A stretch of DNA of 31,102 bases from JAUNKE01 sp041853585 (GTDB lineage Bacteria; Bacillota; Clostridia; Peptostreptococcales; Filifactoraceae), in contig JBGZSM010000103.1 of assembly GCA_041853585.1 (NCBI GenBank), positions 1-31,102 of the forward strand, in the 5' to 3' direction. The notes beneath the pieces were generated by a model. The model saw only the letters and a list, made by a program, of their open reading frames with translations. It was not told where the DNA came from and made no database searches. This document shows positions 1 to 7,672 of the stretch, piece after piece. Every line of letters begins with the position of its first letter. The stretch's first letter is position 1. The translations under genes and the position numbers were made by a program.

Positions 1-124
1 ATTTTTCTGTGTGAAACCAACGAAATCTCAACTGCTTTTTTTAAACAAAATCAGCGCTATAATCATGACCTTATTTTTTAAAAGTTTTCCACAATCACTT
101 TTGCGGATTTTTGCTTTTTGTAGC

Positions 125-152
125 TTGATATTGAATTTTGTGGTAATATATT
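125..152 (+). promoter_or_regulatory. candidate sigma-A promoter of the HAD phosphatase gene
   Basis: TTGATA (125-130) and TATATT (147-152) are separated by 16 bases and lie just upstream of the gene starting at 176. The upstream 1-124 is A+T-rich and shows no gene that I can support. This is a consensus match by eye only. Confidence 0.5.
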
Positions 153-175
153 CAAAAGGATAAACGGAGGTATTT

Positions 176-925
176 ATGAGCAAACAAATCGCTGCTTTTT
201 TTGATATTGACGGAACCATCTTTCGAGATTCATTGATGATTGCACATTTTCGTATAATGCGTGAGTTCGGAGTGATGGATGATTTTGAATGGGGGCAGAA
301 TATCAATTTTTCAGAAGAGCGCTGGCACAAACGACGCGTGAATTACGATGATTTTCTGGATGACATCTCCAATGCCTATCGCGAAGGTCTGCAAGGTGTT
401 TCGTACGGAGACATCATGTTTACCGCTCGACACACGATTCGTAATCGCGCGGATGAAGTGTATCGCTTTACAAAGGATAGAATCCAAAAACATCGCGACC
501 TCGGTCATTTGGTTATTTTTATTTCGGGAAGCCCCGACTTTTTAGTGAAACAGATGGCAAAAATTTGGAAGGCCGATATCTATATGGGTTCTAAATATAT
601 TTTCCAAAATGGCGTGTTTACCGGCGAAATCGTTCCGATGTGGGATTCGGTCAGCAAGCTCAAAACCATCGACAAGCTGGTGGAAGAACATCAGATCGAT
701 TTGGAAAACAGCTATGCTTACGGTGATACCAATGGCGACTTCACGATGCTAAGAAGTGTCGGCAAGCCTTTTGCAATCAACCCCGCCAAAGAATTGCTCG
801 AGAATATTCGAAAGGATGAGGCACTTGCAAAAAAAGCGACTATTGTCGTAGAACGGAAAGATGTAATTTACAAATTGAAAGCGGATACCGCAACTTTTGA
901 TTTGTTGGATGATGGCGAGATTTAG
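176..925 (+). CDS. HAD-superfamily subfamily IB hydrolase (phosphoserine-phosphatase-like)
   Basis: A 249-residue soluble cytoplasmic phosphatase of the HAD-IB group. The nucleophile motif DIDGT is at residues 10-14 (Asp10 nucleophile, Asp12 acid/base). Motif II is SGSP near residue 118, and motif IV is YGDTNGD near residue 182, which supplies the Mg2+ ligands. The helical cap lies between motifs I and II. Family members hydrolyse phosphate monoesters such as phosphoserine or lysophospholipid-type substrates; the substrate here cannot be read from the sequence. The ATG is preceded by GGAGG at a good distance, so this start is well supported. The gene stands alone, with its own promoter and terminator, and converges on the regulator gene at 1163-2407. 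Confidence 0.9.
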   Translation: MSKQIAAFFDIDGTIFRDSLMIAHFRIMREFGVMDDFEWGQNINFSEERWHKRRVNYDDFLDDISNAYREGLQGVSYGDIMFTARHTIRNRADEVYRFTKDRIQKHRDLGHLVIFISGSPDFLVKQMAKIWKADIYMGSKYIFQNGVFTGEIVPMWDSVSKLKTIDKLVEEHQIDLENSYAYGDTNGDFTMLRSVGKPFAINPAKELLENIRKDEALAKKATIVVERKDVIYKLKADTATFDLLDDGEI

Positions 926-1010
926 ACCGAATTTTTCCGCCAGCTTATAAAAGCTATTGAAACAACTGAATAATTTTTGGAAAACAATTGAAAAAATTTT
1001 CCCATTTGAA

Positions 1011-1034
1011 AACAGCAGTGACCTGCTGTTTTTT
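1011..1034 (+). terminator. rho-independent terminator of the HAD gene
   Basis: Perfect 8-bp stem AACAGCAG (1011-1018) / CTGCTGTT (1023-1030) with the 4-base loop TGAC, running into a T tract to 1034. Confidence 0.9.
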
Positions 1035-1077
1035 ATGCACAAAATTGGAGAAAAGAACGAATTTCGCTTCCAAGGAT

Positions 1078-1106
1078 AAAAAAACGAGACGGCCGAAACC
1101 ATCTCG
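1078..1106 (-). terminator. rho-independent terminator of the BTAD regulator gene
   Basis: Read on the minus strand, an 8-bp stem CGAGATGG / CCGTCTCG (one G-T pair) spans 1085-1106, followed by seven T (1084-1078). It faces the terminator at 1011-1034, as expected for converging genes. Confidence 0.9.
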
Positions 1107-1162
1107 CTTAAATCCGGTTCTTGAGGGCTCATTCGATACCCTTTCTTCCTTATTATATTGAA

Positions 1163-2407
1163 CTATAATGTAAGTTCTTTTGAAAATTCATTGCCTGCGG
1201 TAATTGTCTTGTAGCTGATTGTAATTACCAAGCTGTATTCTTTTTTTATCTCATCCAGCTCCGGCTTCATTCGCTCATCGACATCCACCACCGTTGTATC
1301 AAGCGCATCGAAGAGCATAAATGCAATCTGGCTGTCGTTGAGTACCGTCATTACATCCTGCGCACGAATCGTTCTGGATATCAAATCGGTTATTCTCGAT
1401 TGTACTTGTCGAATCTCCTCTCGACGCATGTCCCGAAAATCCGCGGTTGCGATGTTGACGATTCCGACGGAAGTAATCCGATTATCATGACGCTTTTTGC
1501 GACGAATTTCCAATCGGTATAAGTCCATGAAAAAATCTTTCGAAGAAATAAACACACCGTTGTTCGAGCCTGTTTCCGTTTGACGAACCTTTTTCTCAAT
1601 CGTAAAGAAATCCGTACTGCTCGTATTCTCGGTAACTTCCTGCAATCTCTTGATTAAGATGCCGAGTCGCTCGGATGGCGGAGCACCTTTCTCATTTTGA
1701 TAGCGACGAGTCATATAGGCAAAATGGTCAATTGCCTCCTGCGCTTTGTCCAAGGAAATTAAAGCCTTCAGATAGATTTCCTGAAAATCTTCCTCATAAA
1801 ACATCCTGCTCATGACGGAATCCGCTTCCACCAGAATTTCGTTGTATTCTTTTGCGGAATACATGCCTTGCAAAATACTGTTCACATAGCGGGAAAATCT
1901 TTTATGAAAATCCAACCGGAAAAGATTTGTCCATTCCAAAGCTTCGGAGTCTTCCAAGAAACTTCCGCGATAAATCGCTTTTAGTTTCTCATATCGATTA
2001 CGCCCTTCCTGCGTATCGAGCGTCGCTTCTTCTTTCACAATCGAAAGAAAGTCCAGAAAGTCAATAGAGCAATTCTTACCTGTCGTAAAAATATAGTAAT
2101 CCGCTACATAGTCAATACTAAACACTTTCATTCCGACTTTTTTGTTTAAATTGTTGAGTACCGTTCGCAAGCGATGAATATGTCCCCTCAATGTATTGCC
2201 GGGGTCCGAATAATTGTATTCGCTAAAGCTCGCCTCCATAATCTTGTGCGTCGGCAATTTTTCCCCGACCATCGTCACGAAGAATTTGAACAGCGACAAG
2301 GTTTTTTTGCTACTTCCAAAGCTTTTTATTACCGATTCATTCCCAATGAATATATCAAAAAAACCAAAGGTTTGTATTTTTACTAAGTTCTGATCCTTTT
2401 TTCCCAC
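1163..2407 (-). CDS. BTAD/SARP-type transcriptional regulator with a degenerate GGDEF-like C-terminal domain
   Basis: A 414-residue protein with three parts. Residues about 10-105 look like an OmpR/SARP winged-helix DNA-binding domain. Residues about 115-255 form a helical bacterial transcriptional activation (BTAD) domain. Residues about 285-405 match the general pattern of a GGDEF fold (a conserved stretch RTIRAQDVMTVLNDSQIAF, then a beta-rich end), but the GG(D/E)EF signature and catalytic residues are missing. It is therefore probably a sensory or dimerisation domain and not a diguanylate cyclase. There is no receiver domain or phospho-acceptor Asp. The start is GTG at 2407, preceded by AGGAGA about 7 bases away. 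The target genes are unknown; the divergence of upstream signals gives no clue. The domain calls are by family pattern, not by alignment. Confidence 0.75.
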   Translation of the reverse strand: MGKKDQNLVKIQTFGFFDIFIGNESVIKSFGSSKKTLSLFKFFVTMVGEKLPTHKIMEASFSEYNYSDPGNTLRGHIHRLRTVLNNLNKKVGMKVFSIDYVADYYIFTTGKNCSIDFLDFLSIVKEEATLDTQEGRNRYEKLKAIYRGSFLEDSEALEWTNLFRLDFHKRFSRYVNSILQGMYSAKEYNEILVEADSVMSRMFYEEDFQEIYLKALISLDKAQEAIDHFAYMTRRYQNEKGAPPSERLGILIKRLQEVTENTSSTDFFTIEKKVRQTETGSNNGVFISSKDFFMDLYRLEIRRKKRHDNRITSVGIVNIATADFRDMRREEIRQVQSRITDLISRTIRAQDVMTVLNDSQIAFMLFDALDTTVVDVDERMKPELDEIKKEYSLVITISYKTITAGNEFSKELTL

Positions 2408-2452
2408 AATCGATCTCCTATAATGAATATTGTAAACCTAATCCCTGAGCCT

Positions 2453-2481
2453 ATTATAACATATAAAGGATAAGAAATAAA
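2453..2481 (-). promoter_or_regulatory. candidate promoter of the BTAD regulator gene
   Basis: On the minus strand, TATAAT (2458-2453) has a weak -35 TTTATT (2481-2476) 17 bases upstream. The region also lies directly after the thrCB stop codon, where I see no convincing terminator, so read-through from thrCB is possible. Confidence 0.4.
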
Positions 2482-2516
2482 TTGTTTTGAAACGCTTTTT
2501 TACTAATTATTTGTTT

Positions 2517-4892
2517 TCAATCTATTTTTTCACTAAAAACAATTGCACCGACAAAATCGAGTTTCAAATCCAAAATTTTTACATCCATATCTTCAAATAA
2601 GGATTGTATTTTTTCCAATTCTTCACCTAAAATCATAACGGTCGAGCCCGCTCCGCTCAAATAAACTCCTCGCAAATCTTTCGCTCGCTCAAAGATTTCA
2701 CTGATGACCGCAAGTGCATCTTTACGGTAATTCTGATGCAATCTGTCATCGAGCACATCTTTCAGCATCGAGTAATCTCGATTTTGAAATGCCGCAATCA
2801 GCATCGCCGTGCGAGAGATGTTGAATACCGCATCTTGAAGTGAAACTTTTTCAGGCAACACTTCGCGCGCTTTTTGTGTCGAAAATTGCTCTTTCGGAAC
2901 GAGGGCGATCCAAGATAAATCGTCGTGAATGCTCAGCGGCATCGAAAAGGCCTTTTCGTCTTTTTGCATGGATGCACGCAAGCCTCCGTATATCGCAGGC
3001 GCAACATTATCTGGATGACCCTCAATTTGAGTTGCGATTTGGAGAATATCCTCTCGGGAATAGTTTCTACCTGATAATTCGAAGGCGCTCATGACGCCGG
3101 CAACAATAAATGCGGAAGAGCTTCCCAGCCCTCGACTCATCGGAATATCGCTTTGAATTCGGATGTACATTTTCTTCGGTATAATGCCGCTTTGAATAAT
3201 GCTCTCCGTTTTTTCATAGGCTCGGTAGAACAAATTATTTCTATTGTTCCACGCCTCATTTGCACCTTCGATTTCTAAATCTATGTCGTCAAGTTCATTC
3301 TTTTTGTTAAGGGAAAAAACGCTAACTTCAAATTTTGTATACAAATTCAGCGCTGCTCCGATTACATCAAAACCCGCACCAATATTGGCACTCGTCGCCG
3401 GCACTCGAATAGTAAATTTCTTATTTTTAACAAAACTTTCGATTTCACAGTCAAGATGATTCGGATGAATTTCCTTCCTATGAATCAGATCCTTGCCCAG
3501 TACATCAGACAAAGGCTTCGGTATCTCTTTACCGGTTTTTTGATGCAGTTTTTCCATCGCATCCTCTTCGGAAATATATGCTATCCCAAGCGCATCGCAA
3601 ACCGACGGCGAAAATTTATATGGCGATGCCGTTGACAGCACGACCATTTTGTTCGCTCCCCGAAAATTTTGCATGACGAACCACGCAACCGCCGTATGCG
3701 TATCCATCAGATAATCCTGCATCTCAAAAACGGATTTAATCTGTTCATGCGATTGATGGCGTTTGCAGTAACCACCGATGATGCCGCATGATTGAAATAT
3801 TTTTTTATGTTCTTCGCTAAGCTCGTAATAGCCCTGTTCATCCAAAGATTTCATATAGAACCGAACCGCCGAATCATCCCCCAAAACATGAAAGAGTAGA
3901 CGCTCCAAGTTACTGGATATCACAATATCCATCGATGGTGAATCGGTCTTGATGAGCGCACGACGACGGTCATAGATTCCCGTTTCAAAAAATTCTTTAA
4001 GTACCTTGTTTTCATTGGACGCGCAGACCAATTGCTCAATCGGCAAACCCATTTTTTTCGCATAATAGCCTGCCAATATGTCGCCAAAGTTTCCGGTCGG
4101 CACGGTAAAACTGATTTTTTCTCCGAATTCGATTTCTCTAAGACGCATCAACTCGTTGTAGGCGAAAAAGTAATAGGCGATTTGTGGAATCAGCCGTCCA
4201 ATATTGATGGAATTCGCCGAGGAAAATTCCACCTCCGAATCGGACAGTTTGCCTTTGAGTTCCCGATTTAAAAAAGCGGATTTGACCGCCCTTTGTGCAT
4301 CGTCAAAATTTCCGTCGATTCCGAGAACCAGCACATTATTTCCGCGATGCGTCAGCATTTGGCTTTTTTGCATTTCACTGACACCGTCCATCGGATAGAT
4401 AACGATGATGTCGATTCCTTTGACATCGGTAAAACCTTCCAGCGCCGCCTTTCCGGTATCGCCGGATGTTGCTGTCAAAATCAAAGTTTTGTTACAAACC
4501 CCCAATTTCTCTTTGGATTTTTGAATCAAAATCGGCAAAACTTGTAATGCAAAATCCTTAAATGCACAGGTCGGCCCATGAAAGAGCTCCAATATAAAGT
4601 TATCTCCCACTTTGTTGATGACGGCGTTGCTTTGCACCGAGAAACTCCGATATGCTTTTTCAATTGCATCGCCCAGCTCCAATTCCGAAAAAAAAGTGGA
4701 CAGGATTTCCTTGCAAAGCTGATGATACGGCAACGATTTACCAATCAAATCGCTGCGATTAACAAAGCAGCTCGGCACGAACAAGCCGCCGTCCCCCGCA
4801 ATTCCTTGCAAAATCGCTTCCGCTCCACCGGATTTCAGATTCTTATCCCTCGTACTGTGATATATGATTTGATTGACCGTTCCTATATTCAT
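2517..4892 (-). CDS. thrCB: threonine synthase-homoserine kinase fusion protein
   Basis: One continuous frame encodes the last two steps of threonine synthesis. Residues 1 to about 485 are threonine synthase (PLP-dependent, phosphohomoserine to threonine); the PLP lysine lies in AFKDFA (Lys112), followed by ATSGDTGKAA and TVPTGNFGD. From about residue 490 a GHMP-family homoserine kinase begins with RVPATSANIGAGFD and carries the ATP-binding motif PMSRGLGSSSA. Each half has the full length of the free-standing enzyme (about 490 and 300 residues). The frame extends 10 codons upstream to 4922, but AGGTGG sits 6-7 bases before the ATG at 4892, so I chose that start, giving 791 residues. No frameshift or internal stop separates the halves. 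The two enzymes are usually separate neighbouring genes, so the fusion is unusual. The kinase product feeds directly into the synthase, so substrate channelling is a reasonable inference. Confidence 0.93.
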   Translation of the reverse strand: MNIGTVNQIIYHSTRDKNLKSGGAEAILQGIAGDGGLFVPSCFVNRSDLIGKSLPYHQLCKEILSTFFSELELGDAIEKAYRSFSVQSNAVINKVGDNFILELFHGPTCAFKDFALQVLPILIQKSKEKLGVCNKTLILTATSGDTGKAALEGFTDVKGIDIIVIYPMDGVSEMQKSQMLTHRGNNVLVLGIDGNFDDAQRAVKSAFLNRELKGKLSDSEVEFSSANSINIGRLIPQIAYYFFAYNELMRLREIEFGEKISFTVPTGNFGDILAGYYAKKMGLPIEQLVCASNENKVLKEFFETGIYDRRRALIKTDSPSMDIVISSNLERLLFHVLGDDSAVRFYMKSLDEQGYYELSEEHKKIFQSCGIIGGYCKRHQSHEQIKSVFEMQDYLMDTHTAVAWFVMQNFRGANKMVVLSTASPYKFSPSVCDALGIAYISEEDAMEKLHQKTGKEIPKPLSDVLGKDLIHRKEIHPNHLDCEIESFVKNKKFTIRVPATSANIGAGFDVIGAALNLYTKFEVSVFSLNKKNELDDIDLEIEGANEAWNNRNNLFYRAYEKTESIIQSGIIPKKMYIRIQSDIPMSRGLGSSSAFIVAGVMSAFELSGRNYSREDILQIATQIEGHPDNVAPAIYGGLRASMQKDEKAFSMPLSIHDDLSWIALVPKEQFSTQKAREVLPEKVSLQDAVFNISRTAMLIAAFQNRDYSMLKDVLDDRLHQNYRKDALAVISEIFERAKDLRGVYLSGAGSTVMILGEELEKIQSLFEDMDVKILDLKLDFVGAIVFSEKID

Positions 4893-5049
4893 TTTGCACC
4901 ACCTTCTCCAAATCCGAACCAACCGGGAACTTGATATCTTCTCATGTTATAATCTTTACAAATCCCAATTGTTTTTAAAACGCATACATTTGTTTTTAGT
5001 ATTGTAACAAACAAGGCGTCCGCTTGCAAGCGCTAAAACAAATTTAGAC

Positions 5050-5073
5050 AAAAAAGAGCATGATTTCTCACGC
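5050..5073 (-). terminator. terminator after cbiK
   Basis: On the minus strand, a 6-bp stem GCGTGA / TCATGC with a GAAA loop (5073-5058) is followed by a T-rich run to 5050. It lies 11 bases after the cbiK stop. Confidence 0.7.
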
Positions 5074-5083
5074 CCCTTCACTT

Positions 5084-5833
5084 TTATTTTGCCAAAGCTT
5101 CCGCTAATTTTTCCATAAACATATCTTGCACAACTTTGTATTCCCCCATACCGCTCATGTCGATTTTCACATCGTAGCCCTGCTCGCTCAGAACGGTTTT
5201 CCAAGAATCATCCTCGTCCGACGCCATATCATTTTGCGCATGGTCACCCGCGACAATCATAAAAGGTTTCAACAAGATGGTTTTATACCCTTTCCCTTTC
5301 AATTCTTCAACGATATCATCCAAGGTCGTGCGTCCTTCCACCGTTCCGATGTAAATATTGTTTTTTCCCAAACGCTTGTATTCATCCTGCAAGGTCGTAT
5401 ATGCCTTGTCTGCAATCTCATGCTCGGAACCATGTCCCATGAACACAAGTGCATCACAGCCACGCAAATTATTGAACTCCTCGTCGCTCGCCAATCGGGT
5501 ATAATCCTGCGGTGTGTATAATAAAGGCTTTGCTACCTCTCCGTATTCACGGGATAGTTTTGCATATTCAAATCCGTCCAAAATATGCAAAGACAAGGTG
5601 ACAATTTTTTCAAATCCTCTTTCCTTGAGCGCGTCCAATCCTTCTTGCGGCGAATGAATATGCATGTTATCACGCTTCTTCAACTTCCGTCGGATAATAT
5701 TGGATGTGAAAGCTCTTTCAAAAACTTCTTTTCCGTATTTATCTTTCACAAGATTCTCAATCGATTCAATGCATTTGATTCTCGTTTCTTCATAGCTGGT
5801 GCCAAAGCTGGCTACCAATATTCCTGTGCTCAT
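5084..5833 (-). CDS. cbiK: sirohydrochlorin cobaltochelatase, CbiK type
   Basis: A 249-residue class II chelatase that inserts Co2+ (or, in some organisms, Fe2+) into sirohydrochlorin, in anaerobic cobalamin or sirohaem synthesis. The two conserved histidines that serve in metal binding in CbiK are visible: MGHGSEH around His134 and VAGDHAQND around His198. The N-terminal LVASFGTSY is typical. There is no signal peptide, so it is cytoplasmic and unlike the periplasmic CbiK of sulfate reducers. AGGAGG lies 6 bases before the ATG. The gene is monocistronic with its own promoter and terminator, and no other cobalamin genes are in the window, so the final cofactor cannot be decided from context. 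Confidence 0.92.
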   Translation of the reverse strand: MSTGILVASFGTSYEETRIKCIESIENLVKDKYGKEVFERAFTSNIIRRKLKKRDNMHIHSPQEGLDALKERGFEKIVTLSLHILDGFEYAKLSREYGEVAKPLLYTPQDYTRLASDEEFNNLRGCDALVFMGHGSEHEIADKAYTTLQDEYKRLGKNNIYIGTVEGRTTLDDIVEELKGKGYKTILLKPFMIVAGDHAQNDMASDEDDSWKTVLSEQGYDVKIDMSGMGEYKVVQDMFMEKLAEALAK

Positions 5834-5860
5834 AGCTACCTCCTAAACTAAGTTGCTACT

Positions 5861-5889
5861 ATTATACCATTTTAGAGAAATGACTTCAA
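5861..5889 (-). promoter_or_regulatory. sigma-A type promoter of cbiK
   Basis: On the minus strand, TTGAAG (5889-5884) and TATAAT (5866-5861) are spaced by exactly 17 bases, 28 bases upstream of the cbiK start codon. No cobalamin riboswitch is visible in the short leader. Confidence 0.65.
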
Positions 5890-6193
5890 CGAAAAAGTAA
5901 CTCCACCAAATTTATAAATTAAAACTGCAAAGCCAAAACAAACAACAAAAATTCCATAATGAAACTTTGAATCCTAAATCGCAATCGAAAATCAAAATCA
6001 CAAATTCAAAACGCAACTTCAAATTTCGAATTATAACCGACATTCAAGAATAAGGATAGCAAACGGATATACGAATTTCTATCTCAATTCAAAATCTTTA
6101 TGGAAAGTTTTACATTTTGTATTTTTTCCTTAATTATATAGAGGTATTTTAAAACCGTCAGCTTCCGAATCCAATTCCAATTCTTCAAAACTG
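5890..6193. repeat. gene-free A+T-rich low-complexity spacer
   Basis: About 300 bases without a supportable gene. It is full of degenerate short words such as AATCGAAAATC, AAATTTCGAATT and ACAAATTCAAAA, and contains TCAGCTTCCGA (6158-6168), which recurs in the spacer near 10813. It resembles the spacers at 10771-11095 and 21184-21330. There is no protein-like reading frame and no clear RNA structure. Confidence 0.45.
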
Positions 6194-6194
6194 C

Positions 6195-6237
6195 AAAAAA
6201 CACGATGGCCACCTGTCGAAACAAGCGGCCATCGCGT
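6195..6237 (-). terminator. strong terminator of the grd operon
   Basis: Minus-strand hairpin with a nearly unbroken 17-bp stem (only G-T wobbles), closed by a TTCG tetraloop (6237-6200), followed by six T (6200-6195). It lies about 64 bases after the stop of the NSS transporter gene and ends the grdX-grdE-grdB-NSS unit. Confidence 0.95.
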
Positions 6238-6300
6238 TCACTTATGGAGTTTGCTTATATGTGTTTGCTGATTCAATTTGCCCTAGGCAATCCGATTATG

Positions 6301-7656
6301 CTATCCAAAAATACCTAAACCTCTTAGAAGGATAATCACAAGTACGATTGGTATAAGCACATTCACAACCGGCATCCACGCATTAGTAATTTTAAGTTTG
6401 GTTGCACCGACATTCACATCTTCTTTGAAGCCCTTGAACTTCCAAATAAATACGGTGTACATCGCAAGTACGATAGCGCCAAGCGGCATCATTACATCGC
6501 CGGATAAGAAATCGGCAAAGTCAAAAATTGATTTGCCCATAATCTGCATTCCGCCCGAATAACTGTTTGAAAGAACTCCCGGGAATCCTACGATGAAAAT
6601 TGCCACCAAAGCAATCCATACACTCTTCTTACGATCCTTTTTAGCAAGCTCGGACAATGTCACGATGATTGGTTCCAAATATCCCAATGCGGAAGTCAAT
6701 GCCGCAAAGAAAAGCAACAAGAAGAACATCGAACCGAACAATCTACCCATCGGAATTTTAGTAAACAGATGGGACATAGTTACAAACAGCAAGCTCGGAC
6801 CGGAATCCGTCTTCATACCAAGCGCAAATATCGCCGGGAATATCATAAGTCCCGCAATGAGAGCCGCAACGGTATCAAATCCGATAATCATCAGTGCGTC
6901 TTCCGGAATATTACTGTCTTTTTTCAAGTAACTACCGTAGATAAATCCTCCCCCACTCGCAATACCGATAGAGAAGAAACATTGTCCCAGAGCTCGCAAG
7001 AAAACTTCCGGTGTTATTTTGGAGAAGTCGACGCTCAAATACCATTTTAGACCTTCCATCGCCCCCGGTAAAGTAAGCGAGCGAATCGCTATCAGTACAA
7101 TCATTATAAACAGAGCCGGCATCATAAACGAGCAAGCTTTTTCCAATCCGGCATTGAGTCCCAATGACGAAATGACACCGACGATGACAATCGCTATGAT
7201 CATAAAGATTGCCAGTTGAGTCGGATTGTTCATAAAGTCTTGGAAAACTTGTGCAGACTGAGCTTGGTCAAGACCGCCCAATTGTCCGCTTACCATCTTG
7301 ATAAGATAGGATATAATCCAACCCATAATTTGAAAATAGTAAGTTAAAATCAAGAATGCGGAAAGTACACCCAGCCAACCGAAAGAAACCCAAGGACTTC
7401 CTTTTTTGGTCAAACTTCTCATTCCTTGAACCGGATTGAGCTGCGCTTTACGGCCAAGCGACACTTCCATAAAAAATAGTGGTATTCCTATGATGATACA
7501 AATTACAGCATAAACTAACACGAATGCTCCACCACCCATTGTACCTACCAAATATGGAAATCTCCATATATTCCCAAGTCCAATGGAAAATCCTGCAGCA
7601 GCCATAACGTAACCGAATCGACTACTCCAATTACCTCTCTTTTCGCCGTCTTTCAT
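6301..7656 (-). CDS. sodium-dependent amino acid transporter, NSS (LeuT/SNF) family
   Basis: A 451-residue polytopic membrane protein. The hallmark first helix GLGNIWRFPYL near residues 26-36 carries the unwound Na+/substrate segment, and the following GGGAFVLVY is typical. About 11 hydrophobic segments can be seen, matching the shorter bacterial NSS proteins. Known members import neutral amino acids or small zwitterions (leucine, tryptophan, tyrosine, glycine) with Na+. It is the last gene of the grd operon: AGGAGG precedes the ATG and only 16 bases separate it from the grdB stop. I infer that it imports the substrate reduced by the upstream protein B, such as glycine or sarcosine. The sequence itself does not prove the substrate. 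Confidence 0.93.
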   Translation of the reverse strand: MKDGEKRGNWSSRFGYVMAAAGFSIGLGNIWRFPYLVGTMGGGAFVLVYAVICIIIGIPLFFMEVSLGRKAQLNPVQGMRSLTKKGSPWVSFGWLGVLSAFLILTYYFQIMGWIISYLIKMVSGQLGGLDQAQSAQVFQDFMNNPTQLAIFMIIAIVIVGVISSLGLNAGLEKACSFMMPALFIMIVLIAIRSLTLPGAMEGLKWYLSVDFSKITPEVFLRALGQCFFSIGIASGGGFIYGSYLKKDSNIPEDALMIIGFDTVAALIAGLMIFPAIFALGMKTDSGPSLLFVTMSHLFTKIPMGRLFGSMFFLLLFFAALTSALGYLEPIIVTLSELAKKDRKKSVWIALVAIFIVGFPGVLSNSYSGGMQIMGKSIFDFADFLSGDVMMPLGAIVLAMYTVFIWKFKGFKEDVNVGATKLKITNAWMPVVNVLIPIVLVIILLRGLGIFG

Positions 7657-7672
7657 ACTCTACCTCCTATTT

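Noticed and set aside
1163..2407. Active diguanylate cyclase
   Set aside because: The C-terminal region lacks the GG(D/E)EF signature and catalytic residues.
2517..4922. Two separate genes thrC and thrB joined by a missed stop
   Set aside because: The frame is unbroken through the junction near residue 490 and I see no ribosome binding site and start codon placed for a separate kinase.
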